Below are positions 1 to 8,036 of a stretch of 35,918 nucleotides of DNA, piece by piece (positions within the stretch are counted from its first letter, which is position 1; each line of letters begins with the position of its first letter). The notes below the pieces were generated by a model. That model was not told the origin of the DNA. It searched no databases and was given only the letters and a program-made list of their open reading frames with translations. The position numbers were made by a program, and so were the translations under genes. Source of the DNA: Lachnospiraceae bacterium (GTDB lineage Bacteria; Bacillota; Clostridia; Lachnospirales; Lachnospiraceae); contig JALEJP010000028.1 in assembly GCA_022769625.1 (NCBI GenBank), positions 1-35,918 of the forward strand. The letters are read 5' to 3'.

Positions 1-208
1 TCAACACCATTTCCATCAGCGTTGTTAATGTTTCATTACTATTATCGCAGTCACGGAATCCAAATCCAGCAGACACATCTGACTGAGGATCAGCATCCAC
101 GACTAACACCTTCTTATTCATAAGAGCCAACCCTACACCAAGATTTGCTGCACATGCGGATTTTCCAGTTCCGCCTTTCTGGTTTACTACTGATATAATT
201 TTTGCCAT
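1..208 (-). CDS. ParA/Soj-type partition ATPase, N-terminal part (runs off left edge)
   Basis: The first 69 residues of a ParA family P-loop ATPase are present; the rest lies beyond the window. The protein opens MAKIISVVNQKGGTGKSACA, with the deviant Walker A motif KGGTGKS at residues 11-17 and the Walker A-prime segment VLVVDADPQSD near residues 38-48. Such proteins dimerise on DNA with ATP and move plasmids, integrated elements or chromosome origins, usually with a ParB-like partner, which would lie outside the window. The ATG at 206-208 follows GGAAAGGA on the minus strand. The gene is downstream of tsf on the same strand but separated from it by a strong terminator, and has its own AT-rich control region. 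Chromosomal Soj normally lies beside parB, so an integrated element is the more likely context; this is inference. Confidence 0.85.
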   Translation of the reverse strand, partial: MAKIISVVNQKGGTGKSACAANLGVGLALMNKKVLVVDADPQSDVSAGFGFRDCDNSNETLTTLMEMVL

Positions 209-264
209 ATTCATTCCTTTCCGGTATCAGGAAGGAAAAATAGTAAGAAATAATAGTGGATTTT

Positions 265-416
265 TTACGAAGATTACGAAAATGAAAAGTTGCATTATAA
301 ATCGCATTATAGATAGCTACCGAAATCGCCACATTTTTCTTAAAAATCATGCGAAGTTTGCGTTAAGAAGTTCGTACAGGATCATTACGAAAACACTGAC
401 GAACAAATTACGAAAA
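265..416. repeat. Iteron-like ATTACGAAAA repeats
   Basis: ATTACGAAAA occurs exactly at 273-282, 384-393 and 407-416, all in the same orientation. A shorter copy, TTACGAA, is at 265-271, and related GACGAAC lies at 398-404. The last two full copies start 23 bp apart. Short same-orientation repeats in front of a ParA gene can be binding sites for a ParB-like or replication initiator protein. The sequence shows only the repeats; the function is inferred from position. Confidence 0.6.
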
Positions 417-450
417 ATCACCTAAAAAGTTACATGAATTTATAATGCAA
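290..450. repeat. 13-bp perfect inverted repeat flanking the iteron-like sites
   Basis: TTGCATTATAAAT at 290-302 is the exact reverse complement of ATTTATAATGCAA at 438-450. A third partial copy, GCATTATAGAT, follows at 304-314. The arms bracket two of the three ATTACGAAAA sites, with 135 bp between them. This may be a regulatory or recombination site; no function is assigned. Confidence 0.6.
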
Positions 451-473
451 TATATGAAGTGCCCTGGAAAGGA

Positions 474-508
474 AAAACCCTTGAAAATACTGGATTTTCA
501 AGGGTTTT
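474..508 (-). terminator. Intrinsic terminator of rpsB-tsf
   Basis: A perfect 15-bp stem pairs 474-488 with 494-508 around the 5-nt loop at 489-493. On the minus strand it is followed by a run of T. It lies 33 bp past the tsf stop codon and separates tsf from the parA-like gene. Confidence 0.9.
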
Positions 509-540
509 AAGGTTCTTATTTAAGATTTGCAAAATCGGGA

Positions 541-1479
541 TTACATGCCCATCTGCTTAGCAACTTCCTCAGCAAAGTTCTCCTCTTTTTTCTCAAGACC
601 TTCGCCAGTCTCATATCTTACAAAGCCTTTGACTGTAATCTTTGCGCTGTTTGCTTTTGCAACTTCTGCAACATATTTTTCAACAGTCTGTTTGCCGTCT
701 TCTGCTTTCACGTATACCTGATCCAGCAGGCAGATTTCCTTCAGCTCTTTGTTGATACGGCCGTTGATCATTCCCTGGATTACCTTTTCCGGTTTCTGGG
801 ACTCTTTCGGGTCATTCATGATCTGAGCCATGAGGATTTCTTTCTCATGAGCGATGTAATCTTCGCTTACTTCACTGCGGTTGGTGTACTGCGGCTTTAG
901 AGCTGCAATCTGCATAGCTACGTTTTTCGCCATTTCTTTCACTGCATCGTTTACAACATCGGTCTCTACGTCAACCAGAACACCGATCTTGCCGCCCATA
1001 TGTGTATAGGAAGCAACGAAACCATTGTCTTCTTTCACCTGAGCGAAACGACGGATATTCATGTTCTCACCGATGGTTGCGATCTGGTGTGCCAGCTCTT
1101 CTTTTACTGTTGCAGACTCGCCAAATGTCCATGCTTCCTCCAGGAATGCATCCACATCTGCTGCCTCTGTGTTCAGAGCCTGCTCTGCAACCTGTGAAAC
1201 GTAGGTCTGGAATTTCTCGTTCTTTGCAACAAAGTCTGTCTCTGCATTTACTTCTACTGCAACTGCTTTTTTGCCATCCTGGGCAACTTTCAGCATTACA
1301 ATACCTTCTGCTGCGATTCTGCCCGCTTTTTTCTGTGCAGTTGCAAGACCTTTTTCTCTCAGAAATTCAACCGCTTTGTCCATATCACCATCTGTTGCAG
1401 TCAGGGCTTTCTTGCAGTCCATCATACCTGCACCAGTCATCTCTCTTAACTCTTTTACCATTTTTGCTGTAACAGCCAT
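541..1479 (-). CDS. tsf: Elongation factor Ts
   Basis: EF-Ts is the cytoplasmic guanine nucleotide exchange factor that releases GDP from EF-Tu. The 312-residue product opens MAVTAKMVKELREMTGAGMM, the N-terminal UBA-like domain with the usual CKKAL segment, and carries the EF-Tu-contacting TDFVAKNEKF motif around residues 80-90. The remainder is the two-part core, of normal length for the family. The ATG at 1477-1479 is preferred because GGAGG lies 8 nt upstream; an ATG five codons earlier overlaps that ribosome binding site. The gene follows rpsB by 28 bp and is almost certainly co-transcribed with it, ending at the hairpin at 474-508. Confidence 0.98.
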   Translation of the reverse strand: MAVTAKMVKELREMTGAGMMDCKKALTATDGDMDKAVEFLREKGLATAQKKAGRIAAEGIVMLKVAQDGKKAVAVEVNAETDFVAKNEKFQTYVSQVAEQALNTEAADVDAFLEEAWTFGESATVKEELAHQIATIGENMNIRRFAQVKEDNGFVASYTHMGGKIGVLVDVETDVVNDAVKEMAKNVAMQIAALKPQYTNRSEVSEDYIAHEKEILMAQIMNDPKESQKPEKVIQGMINGRINKELKEICLLDQVYVKAEDGKQTVEKYVAEVAKANSAKITVKGFVRYETGEGLEKKEENFAEEVAKQMGM

Positions 1480-1507
1480 TTTATTTTCCTCCAATAAAAG
1501 TGGTATC

Positions 1508-2245
1508 TTATTCAGTTACTTCTTCTTCCTCAGCCGGGGCTTCCTCTGCAACTGCTTCCTCAGCGCCCTGATTTGCCTCAATTACAGCATCTGCCATCTT
1601 GGAAACGATCAGTTTTACGGCACGGATTGCATCATCGTTGCCCGGGATTACATAATCCAGCTCTTCCGGATCGCAGTTTGTATCAGCAATACCGATCAGA
1701 GTAATACCCAGAGTATGAGCTTCCTGAACACAGATTCTTTCTTTCTTCGGATCTACTACGAAGATTGCATCCGGAATCTTCTTCATATCCTTGATACCAC
1801 CCAGGTTTTTCTGCAGTTTTTCCATCTCTTTTTTCAGAGCGATAACTTCTTTCTTCGGCAGTACATCAAATGTACCGTCTTCCTGCATAGCCTCGATCTC
1901 TTTCAGACGTTTGATTCTGCTCTGGATGGTTTTGAAGTTGGTCAGCATACCACCAAGCCATCTCTCATTTACATAGTACATACCGCATCTCTCAGCTTCT
2001 GTCTTAACTGCATCCTGAGCCTGCTTCTTTGTACCTACGAACAGAACGCTGCCGCCGTCAGCTACGATATCTTCAACTGCCTTGTATGCAGTGTCTACCA
2101 TACCAACGGTCTTCTGCAGATCGATGATGTAGATACCGTTTCTCTCTGTGTAGATGTACGGAGCCATTTTCGGGTTCCATCTTCTGGTCTGATGTCCAAA
2201 ATGAACACCTGCTTCAAGTAACTGTTTCATTGAAATTACACTCAT
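1508..2245 (-). CDS. rpsB: 30S ribosomal protein S2
   Basis: S2 binds at the head-body junction of the 30S subunit together with S1. The 245-residue product opens [20 protein letters not shown] and contains the family signatures [11 protein letters not shown] and [12 protein letters not shown] low-complexity acidic tail ([18 protein letters not shown]) extends the C-terminus. The ATG at 2243-2245 has AAGGAG about 7 nt upstream. The gene is first in the rpsB-tsf operon, with its own promoter at 2354-2382 and a leader of about 100 nt that may be autoregulatory. Confidence 0.98.
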   Translation of the reverse strand: MSVISMKQLLEAGVHFGHQTRRWNPKMAPYIYTERNGIYIIDLQKTVGMVDTAYKAVEDIVADGGSVLFVGTKKQAQDAVKTEAERCGMYYVNERWLGGMLTNFKTIQSRIKRLKEIEAMQEDGTFDVLPKKEVIALKKEMEKLQKNLGGIKDMKKIPDAIFVVDPKKERICVQEAHTLGITLIGIADTNCDPEELDYVIPGNDDAIRAVKLIVSKMADAVIEANQGAEEAVAEEAPAEEEEVTE

Positions 2246-2347
2246 GATTTTTCTCCTTTTTGGTTTTTCTTCCGTGTGCTTTCGCTTCCTCCAAGACTAC
2301 TTTCGCAGCACCGTTTTCAGAATCCACACACGTGATTGATTTTTGCC
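2246..2347 (-). promoter_or_regulatory. Structured 5' leader of rpsB (candidate S2 autoregulatory leader)
   Basis: The transcript from the predicted start near 2347 has about 100 nt before the rpsB ATG. It can form a closing helix, CGTGTG (2327-2332) with CACACG (2273-2278), enclosing a hairpin CTGC-GAAA-GTAG at 2297-2308 with a GNRA tetraloop and a second GC-GAAA-GC motif. S2 represses its own operon in several bacteria. Whether this leader is such a site is inference; I do not recognise it as a known Rfam family. Confidence 0.45.
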
Positions 2348-2353
2348 TCTGGT

Positions 2354-2382
2354 AGTATACCATAAGAAAAACCCGAAAGCAA
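2354..2382 (-). promoter_or_regulatory. Sigma-A-type promoter of rpsB-tsf
   Basis: On the minus strand, -35 TTGCTT (2377-2382) and -10 TATACT (2354-2359) are separated by exactly 17 bp. The promoter lies inside the terminator hairpin of the upstream ABC operon, so the two elements share DNA. Confidence 0.75.
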
Positions 2383-2403
2383 GCACTTTTTCGGGTTTTT
2401 CTT
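2364..2403 (-). terminator. Intrinsic terminator of the MacB-type ABC operon
   Basis: A perfect 15-bp stem pairs 2364-2378 with 2389-2403; the minus-strand 3' arm contains a run of five T. It lies just past the permease stop at 2446 and overlaps the rpsB promoter. Confidence 0.85.
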
Positions 2404-2445
2404 ACCCGGTAATGCAACCGGGAGATATAGGAATTCAGATCAATC

Positions 2446-3705
2446 TTATTCATGACGCAGCGCATCGATGGGATCCAGATTGGCAGCCTGTATGGACGGC
2501 AGCAGACCAAACACAATTCCGATCACCATGGAGAACAGCACAGATATAATAATTGCCGGTATGCTGATAGCCACCGGTGTCCCGGAAACTTTGTGAATGA
2601 CCTGAGCCAGAATATTTCCGGCAATTACACCGACGATTCCTCCGATACTGGTAAGTACCACTGCCTCTGTCAGAAACTGCGTCAGAATGCTGCGCTTTTT
2701 CGCGCCAATCGCTTTCTTCAGCCCAATCTCACTGGTACGCTCTGTCACCGATACCAGCATGATATTCATAACACCGATACCGCCTACCAGCAGTGAGATG
2801 CTGGCAATCCAGATCAGCTGCGTATTCATGGTTGCGCTGGAGCTCTGGATCTGAGCTGCCAGCTCTGTCACATCGGTAGCTTTGTATTTTACATCTTCTT
2901 CTTTCACATTCAGATACTGATTTAAAATATCGGCACTTTTCTGACCTACCTTTGTCATCGCTTCCGTTGACTGAGCCCGAACAACTACATTCTGCGGTTC
3001 GTCATACTGATAGGTGATCGGCCAGCATCCGGACGGCATATATATGACACCAAGACTCTCACTGCCTTTATAATTATTGTAATCTTCAAAAGAGTTGATA
3101 ACCGGTTCAAACTCCTCCAGCTTCTGTGCAATACCGATAACAGTGAATGGTTCCTTATTAATTTCTATCGTTTTTCCCAGGGGATTTTCTTCCTGAAACA
3201 GACTGGTCGCTGCCGCCTGATCCAGTATCACAACCTTGTGAAATTCTTTGTAATCCTCTTCCCGAAATGTACGTCCGGTACGTACTACATAACCGCAGGT
3301 ACTGAAATAATTATTATCTACTCCCAATACCTTGGCACCCTGCAGGGAATTATTATTGTAATAGATGCTTTCCGCATAGCTTCTGCTGTAATAAGCTGCT
3401 GCACTCTCCACACCCTCCAGTTCCCGTATTTCATCCAGTATATCATCTGTAATAATCGGGACACCCTCCGGTGCCTGTTCCCACTCGGAAACCTCAATCT
3501 TGTAATCTGCCCGATAAAGCTCCACATCTACCGTATTGTTACCGCCTCCAATCAGATTCTGTTTGATCTGCTCATTGGTTCCCTGGATTGTGGAAACGAT
3601 GGAAATGATGGAAGCAATACCGATAATGATTCCCAGCATGGTAAGCATGGAACGCAGCTTATGAGACCATACTCCCTGAAATGCCAGTCTTATATTCTCT
3701 AACAC
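2446..3705 (-). CDS. MacB/FtsX-type ABC transporter permease
   Basis: This is the membrane subunit of a mechanotransmission-type ABC exporter. The 419-residue product has an N-terminal transmembrane helix around residues 18-38 preceded by the conserved KLRSMLTMLGI, a large extracytoplasmic MacB_PCD domain of about 230 residues, and three C-terminal helices including GGIGVMNIMLVSVTERTSEI and the EIGLKKAIGAKK coupling region. The start is GTG at 3703-3705, with AGGAGG 5-6 nt upstream; that ribosome binding site overlaps the stop codon of the preceding membrane fusion protein. It is the last gene of the operon, after an ATPase and two membrane fusion proteins. Relatives export antimicrobial peptides, toxins or lipoproteins; the substrate here is unknown. 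Confidence 0.93.
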   Translation of the reverse strand: MLENIRLAFQGVWSHKLRSMLTMLGIIIGIASIISIVSTIQGTNEQIKQNLIGGGNNTVDVELYRADYKIEVSEWEQAPEGVPIITDDILDEIRELEGVESAAAYYSRSYAESIYYNNNSLQGAKVLGVDNNYFSTCGYVVRTGRTFREEDYKEFHKVVILDQAAATSLFQEENPLGKTIEINKEPFTVIGIAQKLEEFEPVINSFEDYNNYKGSESLGVIYMPSGCWPITYQYDEPQNVVVRAQSTEAMTKVGQKSADILNQYLNVKEEDVKYKATDVTELAAQIQSSSATMNTQLIWIASISLLVGGIGVMNIMLVSVTERTSEIGLKKAIGAKKRSILTQFLTEAVVLTSIGGIVGVIAGNILAQVIHKVSGTPVAISIPAIIISVLFSMVIGIVFGLLPSIQAANLDPIDALRHE

Positions 3706-3716
3706 ACTTTTACCTC

Positions 3717-5636
3717 CTAATAATACATCTCATTCGCAAATCCACTGCCCTCCAGCTCCTTGACCGGTGCACCTTCTTTTACATTTTTACCATAAGGAAA
3801 TGCGATCCAGTCTTCTTCTGTCAAACCTTCTTTTACCTCAATATAACTGGAATATAGTGTCTGTCCGGTACGTACATACTGCTTCTTCAGTTTTTTATTC
3901 TCATCCGCAATGTAAACATAGCTTTGTCCGTTTTCTGTCCGGATCAATGCTTTGGAGAGATATATGGACGTTCCGCCCACATCGCTGCCTGAAATCTGAA
4001 GATCCACATATTCATTATTAATCAGCCCTTCTGAATCCTCAATGTAAGCAATGAACGGATAACTGGACGCGTTGGGATTGCTGTCTCCTCCATAGTAGTA
4101 GAAATCACCGGAGCCTGCCGGATATTCGGAAATCTCCGTAATCTCCGCCGTTATGTACACACCGCTTTCCTGTGCCATTCCGGATACAACCGATCCCACT
4201 TTTATCGTTCCAAGATCCATCTCACTGATGGTTCCTTTCACATACATGCCGGTGTTGCTGGTAATTGTCACAAACGCCTCTCCGTCCACCTGGCCCACCT
4301 TAGGATCTCCCACCTCTTTTACTACACCATTGATGGTAGCCTTGATTATGGCAGCATCCAGCTTTCTCTGCGCCTGGCTGATGCTGATCTCCGCATCGCG
4401 AATATCCAGTTTCAATTCTTTGATTTCTTTTTCCTTTTCAGAAATTGCTTCCTTCAACTCAGACTCCGTATAGACATCATCCCCGAAATCAAACATGTCA
4501 TCTCCGTCATACCAGTCATCTCCACCGTCATCATCCTGGAATTCTTCCGGAATATCCGGTACATTTTTGGTAATACCCTGACTGGTAAACGTCCATGTCA
4601 CATCTGGTGCGTAAGCTTTGCTTACTTCAACAGTTCCATTGATCATAACAGATTTCAGAAAACCACCTGCCAGAGAATCGCCTTCCCGGATCTGCAAAAC
4701 GGCATAACAGCTTTTACCGTCTTTATTGACTCCTCCATTTTTTCTCGACGTTCCATCTGTGTTGAATCCAAGAATCATATTCATAAAAGAAGCAGTCACT
4801 TCTGCACCGTCTTTGCAGAGATAAATATAGGGGTCCTCTTTGGTTCCGCTTCCTTTGTAATATTTGGATTTATAATCCAGTTTTTTATACGCTTTGGTTT
4901 TGGCAAGCGGTGAATCAATGACTTCCTCTGTCTCACTTTTTTCCGGTTCCTCAGACGCTCCCGTCCCGGAAGAAGGAGTCTCCTCCGTGGATGGTTCCTG
5001 TGGTGTCACCTCCGTCTGGGACTCACTCTCAGCCGGAGAATCCGTACTATCATTCTCTGAGCCGCCGCTCACAACAGAAACCTCACCTTCGGAAGAGGTC
5101 GTCACCATCACGATGGAATTCTGAATCACAGCTGCACTGCCAAAATCATCCTCATACTCACTGTCATCGTCATCCGACCAGTCATCCTCCGGCTCATCAT
5201 CCAGCAGTCCTGATGAGTGATAGCCTCCTTCACTGTCTGATACCGGTGTCGTTTTTTTCAGCTTTTCCAGATCATTCTCCGCACCCTTCAGTTCCAGCTC
5301 CAGTATCTGACCGTTTAGTTTTTCCTCTTCCAGATCCAGCTCCAGCAGAGTTTTGTCGTATTCCAGAAGAGTGTCACCGATTTTAACCTTGTCCCCTTCC
5401 TTTACATATACCTTTTCCACCACACTGTCACTGTTCAGATAAACTTCCTGGGAAGCATTTGCGGTGACATATCCCCCGCTTGTCGTAGTACTGTCCCACC
5501 ATCCATTATTCAAATATGATACCTGGGTGACATCCACAGCACCGCTTTTTCCTCGAACTGCCGTAACGATCCCGGCAATACCGGCTACACACACCAGTGA
5601 CGCAGCCACGATAATCAGCACATTCCTTCGTTTCAA
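3717..5636 (-). CDS. Membrane fusion protein (HlyD/YknX-like) with a long acidic insertion
   Basis: This is the periplasmic-adaptor-like subunit of the adjacent ABC exporter, anchored by an N-terminal helix (residues 7-27). A lipoyl/barrel-sandwich half follows (SVVEKVYVKEGDKVKIGDTL, about 71-90), then coiled-coil helix one (about 97-128). The expected hairpin is interrupted by roughly 260 residues (129-389): an acidic stretch DDEPEDDWSDDDDSEYEDDFG, a Ser/Glu/Thr-rich linker, a possible beta-rich unit starting near 254, and a second Asp-rich patch before coiled-coil helix two (390-430). The second barrel-sandwich half and beta-barrel domain complete the 639 residues, against about 350-450 for usual relatives. 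The start is TTG at 5634-5636, overlapping the ATPase stop (TTGA), with GGAGG 6 nt upstream. Confidence 0.88.
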   Translation of the reverse strand: MKRRNVLIIVAASLVCVAGIAGIVTAVRGKSGAVDVTQVSYLNNGWWDSTTTSGGYVTANASQEVYLNSDSVVEKVYVKEGDKVKIGDTLLEYDKTLLELDLEEEKLNGQILELELKGAENDLEKLKKTTPVSDSEGGYHSSGLLDDEPEDDWSDDDDSEYEDDFGSAAVIQNSIVMVTTSSEGEVSVVSGGSENDSTDSPAESESQTEVTPQEPSTEETPSSGTGASEEPEKSETEEVIDSPLAKTKAYKKLDYKSKYYKGSGTKEDPYIYLCKDGAEVTASFMNMILGFNTDGTSRKNGGVNKDGKSCYAVLQIREGDSLAGGFLKSVMINGTVEVSKAYAPDVTWTFTSQGITKNVPDIPEEFQDDDGGDDWYDGDDMFDFGDDVYTESELKEAISEKEKEIKELKLDIRDAEISISQAQRKLDAAIIKATINGVVKEVGDPKVGQVDGEAFVTITSNTGMYVKGTISEMDLGTIKVGSVVSGMAQESGVYITAEITEISEYPAGSGDFYYYGGDSNPNASSYPFIAYIEDSEGLINNEYVDLQISGSDVGGTSIYLSKALIRTENGQSYVYIADENKKLKKQYVRTGQTLYSSYIEVKEGLTEEDWIAFPYGKNVKEGAPVKELEGSGFANEMYY

Positions 5637-6322
5637 AGAACCGCCTCCTTTCCTTCCCGCTCAGATATCTCGCCGTCAAAAATATCAACGATTCGTTTTG
5701 CACATTTCGCCACATTGCTGTCATGCGTGATCATGACTACTGTCACACCTTCATCATTCAGCTTCTGAAAAAGCTCCATCACCTGTTTGCTGGACTTGGA
5801 ATCCAGGGCTCCCGTCGGCTCATCCGCAAGCAGAATCTTTGGATTATTTATCATTGCCCGGGCAATCGCAACACGCTGCTTCTGTCCACCGGAAAGCTGG
5901 TTTGGAATAAAATCCATACGATCTGACAGCCCAACCTTATCCAGTGCCGCAGCTGCTCTTTTTATCCTCTCTGTTTTGGGCACGCCCGCATAAATCAGCG
6001 GAAGTGCCACATTTTCCAGAGCAGTCTGTCTTGGCAGCAGCTGAAAAGTCTGAAAAACAAATCCTATACTGTGCAGACGCAAATCTGCCAGATCATTGTC
6101 TTTCATTCCCTGAACCACATGTCCGTCAAGAATAAACTCTCCTTTCGTGGCACGGTCCAGACAGCCAACAATATTCATCAACGTAGATTTTCCGGAACCG
6201 GACGGACCCATAATAGCCAGATACTCGCCTTTTTCCACTCGAAGGTTGATGTCCTTCAGAACCGGAACGATCATACTGCCCTGAATATAGTCTTTATATA
6301 TATGTTTCAATTCCAATATCAA
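5633..6322 (-). CDS. ABC transporter ATPase, MacB/LolD-like
   Basis: This nucleotide-binding subunit powers the exporter made with the permease at 2446-3705. The roughly 229-residue protein has Walker [10 protein letters not shown] (about 39-47), Q-loop [10 protein letters not shown], signature [14 protein letters not shown], Walker [12 protein letters not shown] and the H-loop [12 protein letters not shown], all intact and typical of the MacB/LolD group. The start is taken as TTG at 6320-6322 because GGAGG lies 8 nt upstream; a TTG five codons earlier sits inside that ribosome binding site. Its stop overlaps the TTG start of the following membrane fusion protein, which suggests translational coupling. 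Confidence 0.94.
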   Translation of the reverse strand: MILELKHIYKDYIQGSMIVPVLKDINLRVEKGEYLAIMGPSGSGKSTLMNIVGCLDRATKGEFILDGHVVQGMKDNDLADLRLHSIGFVFQTFQLLPRQTALENVALPLIYAGVPKTERIKRAAAALDKVGLSDRMDFIPNQLSGGQKQRVAIARAMINNPKILLADEPTGALDSKSSKQVMELFQKLNDEGVTVVMITHDSNVAKCAKRIVDIFDGEISEREGKEAVL

Positions 6323-6396
6323 AACTTTTACCTCCAATACCGCACGATATGCGGATATCTCTGCCTTTGTTTTGGATTTCAGTCACATGTTAACCT

Positions 6397-7854
6397 TTAC
6401 TCTTCTCCTGCCGGGGTGTCCCCTACATCCATAACCTCATCCGGCATATCGGAAGGCATATCCATGTCCTGACTTTCATCCTCAAATTCCGTGTCTTCGT
6501 CTTCGAACTCCATATCATCATCCGAATCATCCAGTCCAACGTATCCGTCATCCATGTCACCTTCCATCATCATACTGTCACCAGGTGAATCATACAGCAT
6601 ACTGTCATCATAGGAATCTCCCATACTGTCATCTTCACTTCCATAAAGATCCTCGATATTTTTGGTCACCGGTGCACCTTCTTTAACAGACTCATCCGGA
6701 TATGCTATGTAATCCTCTTCCGTCAGCCCATCTGTAATCTGATATTCATCCAGTTCTTCATCATATTCACCCAGCGTGATCTCTCTTTTTTCAATTTTTT
6801 CACGCTTGCCTGCTGCCCAGACATATGCTTTATCATCCTCCTGAATGATATAATAGCTGGCCAGCCACAGTCCTTCTTTCTCTTCCAGCTGTCCCTCATC
6901 CCGTTCCATGTATACATGCTGCCCAAGCATCAGATCCTCATCGGAATCCAGATCCACGTAAAACGGATAGCTGTTTGACGATGTCGTATCGGAAGAAGAA
7001 CTTCCTGACATATAATAGCCGTCATTATTGCTGTTTTCCGGATGTTCCATATCAATCTCACTTAATGTGCCTGTCCATGTCTTGTTTTCATCCACCCTGG
7101 AATGTATGATAATGGAATCTCCTTCTGAGAGAGCCCCCATATTCTGTTCATTGATCGTACCTTTAATACGATACTGCCCGGTGGACAAAAGTGTCATATA
7201 ACTGTCGCCACTGTCACTGCCTCCGTAATATACCGCAGTATCATCGTTGGAATCATTGATGGACTTTACCACTCCGTCGATCTCACTGGTTACAACAGCT
7301 TCATTGATTGATTTTTTCAGCTGCTCAATTTCCTGCTGTGTACTTTTCAATTCGTACTCGCTCCGTTTTGCATTGTTCTCTGCGGACTGAATCCGAACAG
7401 TATAATCCAGCTGTTCGTCGCTGGAAGCATTTGCCTTCTCTTTTTTCAGAGACTCCACATTTGCCTTATAAGTCTCAATATCCATCTTGATACGGTCAAC
7501 TTCTATTTCTTTTGAAGAGAGATTCTCCTCTGCCTCCGAAGTATCGTACATAAATAGTTTCTGGCCCTTTTTTACTTCATCGCCCTCTTTGACATAACAT
7601 TCTTTTACCGTCTTGTCGGAAGACACCTTAATATCAATGGTTTCTCTCGGTTCCACCACACCTGCAAAACGATTGATCATACCGTTTCCACTGCCAAGAC
7701 CAGTAATCGATGCTACCGAATCCACATAAACCAGATTCTCACTGTTTCCCTGTGAACTTCCGGCACTTCCTCTTAAAAACACAAATCCCACAATCGCTGC
7801 CGCCAGAACAACACCTGCTGCCGCACCGCCTATGATTAATTTCTTTTTATTCAT
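6397..7854 (-). CDS. Membrane fusion protein (HlyD/YknX-like) with a strongly acidic C-terminal tail
   Basis: This is the first gene of the ABC export operon. The 485-residue product has an N-terminal signal-anchor helix (about 5-27), a first barrel-sandwich half (KECYVKEGDEVKKGQKL, about 84-100), a coiled-coil hairpin (about 105-185), a second barrel-sandwich half (VTSEIDGVVKSIN) and a beta-barrel domain. It ends in about 85 residues dominated by Asp, Glu, Ser and Met (401-485), for example GDSMMMEGDMDDGY. The ATG at 7852-7854 has AGGAGG 5 nt upstream; the upstream in-frame extension lacks one. It is a second, distinct adaptor in the same operon as 3717-5636. The tail could bind cationic peptides or metal ions, which is speculative. 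Confidence 0.9.
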   Translation of the reverse strand: MNKKKLIIGGAAAGVVLAAAIVGFVFLRGSAGSSQGNSENLVYVDSVASITGLGSGNGMINRFAGVVEPRETIDIKVSSDKTVKECYVKEGDEVKKGQKLFMYDTSEAEENLSSKEIEVDRIKMDIETYKANVESLKKEKANASSDEQLDYTVRIQSAENNAKRSEYELKSTQQEIEQLKKSINEAVVTSEIDGVVKSINDSNDDTAVYYGGSDSGDSYMTLLSTGQYRIKGTINEQNMGALSEGDSIIIHSRVDENKTWTGTLSEIDMEHPENSNNDGYYMSGSSSSDTTSSNSYPFYVDLDSDEDLMLGQHVYMERDEGQLEEKEGLWLASYYIIQEDDKAYVWAAGKREKIEKREITLGEYDEELDEYQITDGLTEEDYIAYPDESVKEGAPVTKNIEDLYGSEDDSMGDSYDDSMLYDSPGDSMMMEGDMDDGYVGLDDSDDDMEFEDEDTEFEDESQDMDMPSDMPDEVMDVGDTPAGEE

Positions 7855-7933
7855 CCTTGCCTCCTGCACAATAATTTCAGATCCACCTTTCGACTGCTGC
7901 AGCCAATGGTAAAAGCAACAGTCTGCTTCGTAC

Positions 7934-7978
7934 AGTATAGCACATTCACTCATCATTTCATACTTAATTTTCGCTTAA
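7934..7978 (-). promoter_or_regulatory. Promoter and direct-repeat operator of the ABC export operon
   Basis: On the minus strand a good -10, TATACT (7934-7939), lacks a good -35. Just upstream are two direct repeats, read on the plus strand as CTTAA at 7963-7967 and 7974-7978, one helical turn (11 bp) apart. A weak -35 plus an 11-bp-spaced direct repeat next to it is typical of promoters activated by OmpR-family response regulators. No such regulator gene is in the window, so the link is inference. Confidence 0.55.
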
Positions 7979-8036
7979 GCTGTGAAACTTTGTTCACAAA
8001 CTCTCTCTCAAAGAGCATCCCTCTCTGCACCGGTTC

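Larger units (their letters stand above)
209..473. other. AT-rich intergenic control region upstream of the parA-like gene
   Basis: No convincing gene is seen here. An open frame at 114-350 on the minus strand overlaps the parA-like gene in another frame and has no family signature. The stretch is visibly more AT-rich than its neighbours. It holds three exact ATTACGAAAA repeats and a 13-bp inverted repeat, listed separately. This is where the promoter and the partition or replication control sites of the parA-like gene would be expected, but no clear -35/-10 pair was assigned. Confidence 0.6.

Noticed and set aside
114-350. 78-residue minus-strand open frame near the left edge
   Set aside because: It overlaps the parA-like gene in another frame and encodes AT-rich noise; no ribosome binding site of note.
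1271-2221. 316-residue plus-strand frame antisense to tsf and rpsB
   Set aside because: It crosses two genuine genes and their spacer; no ribosome binding site and no family.
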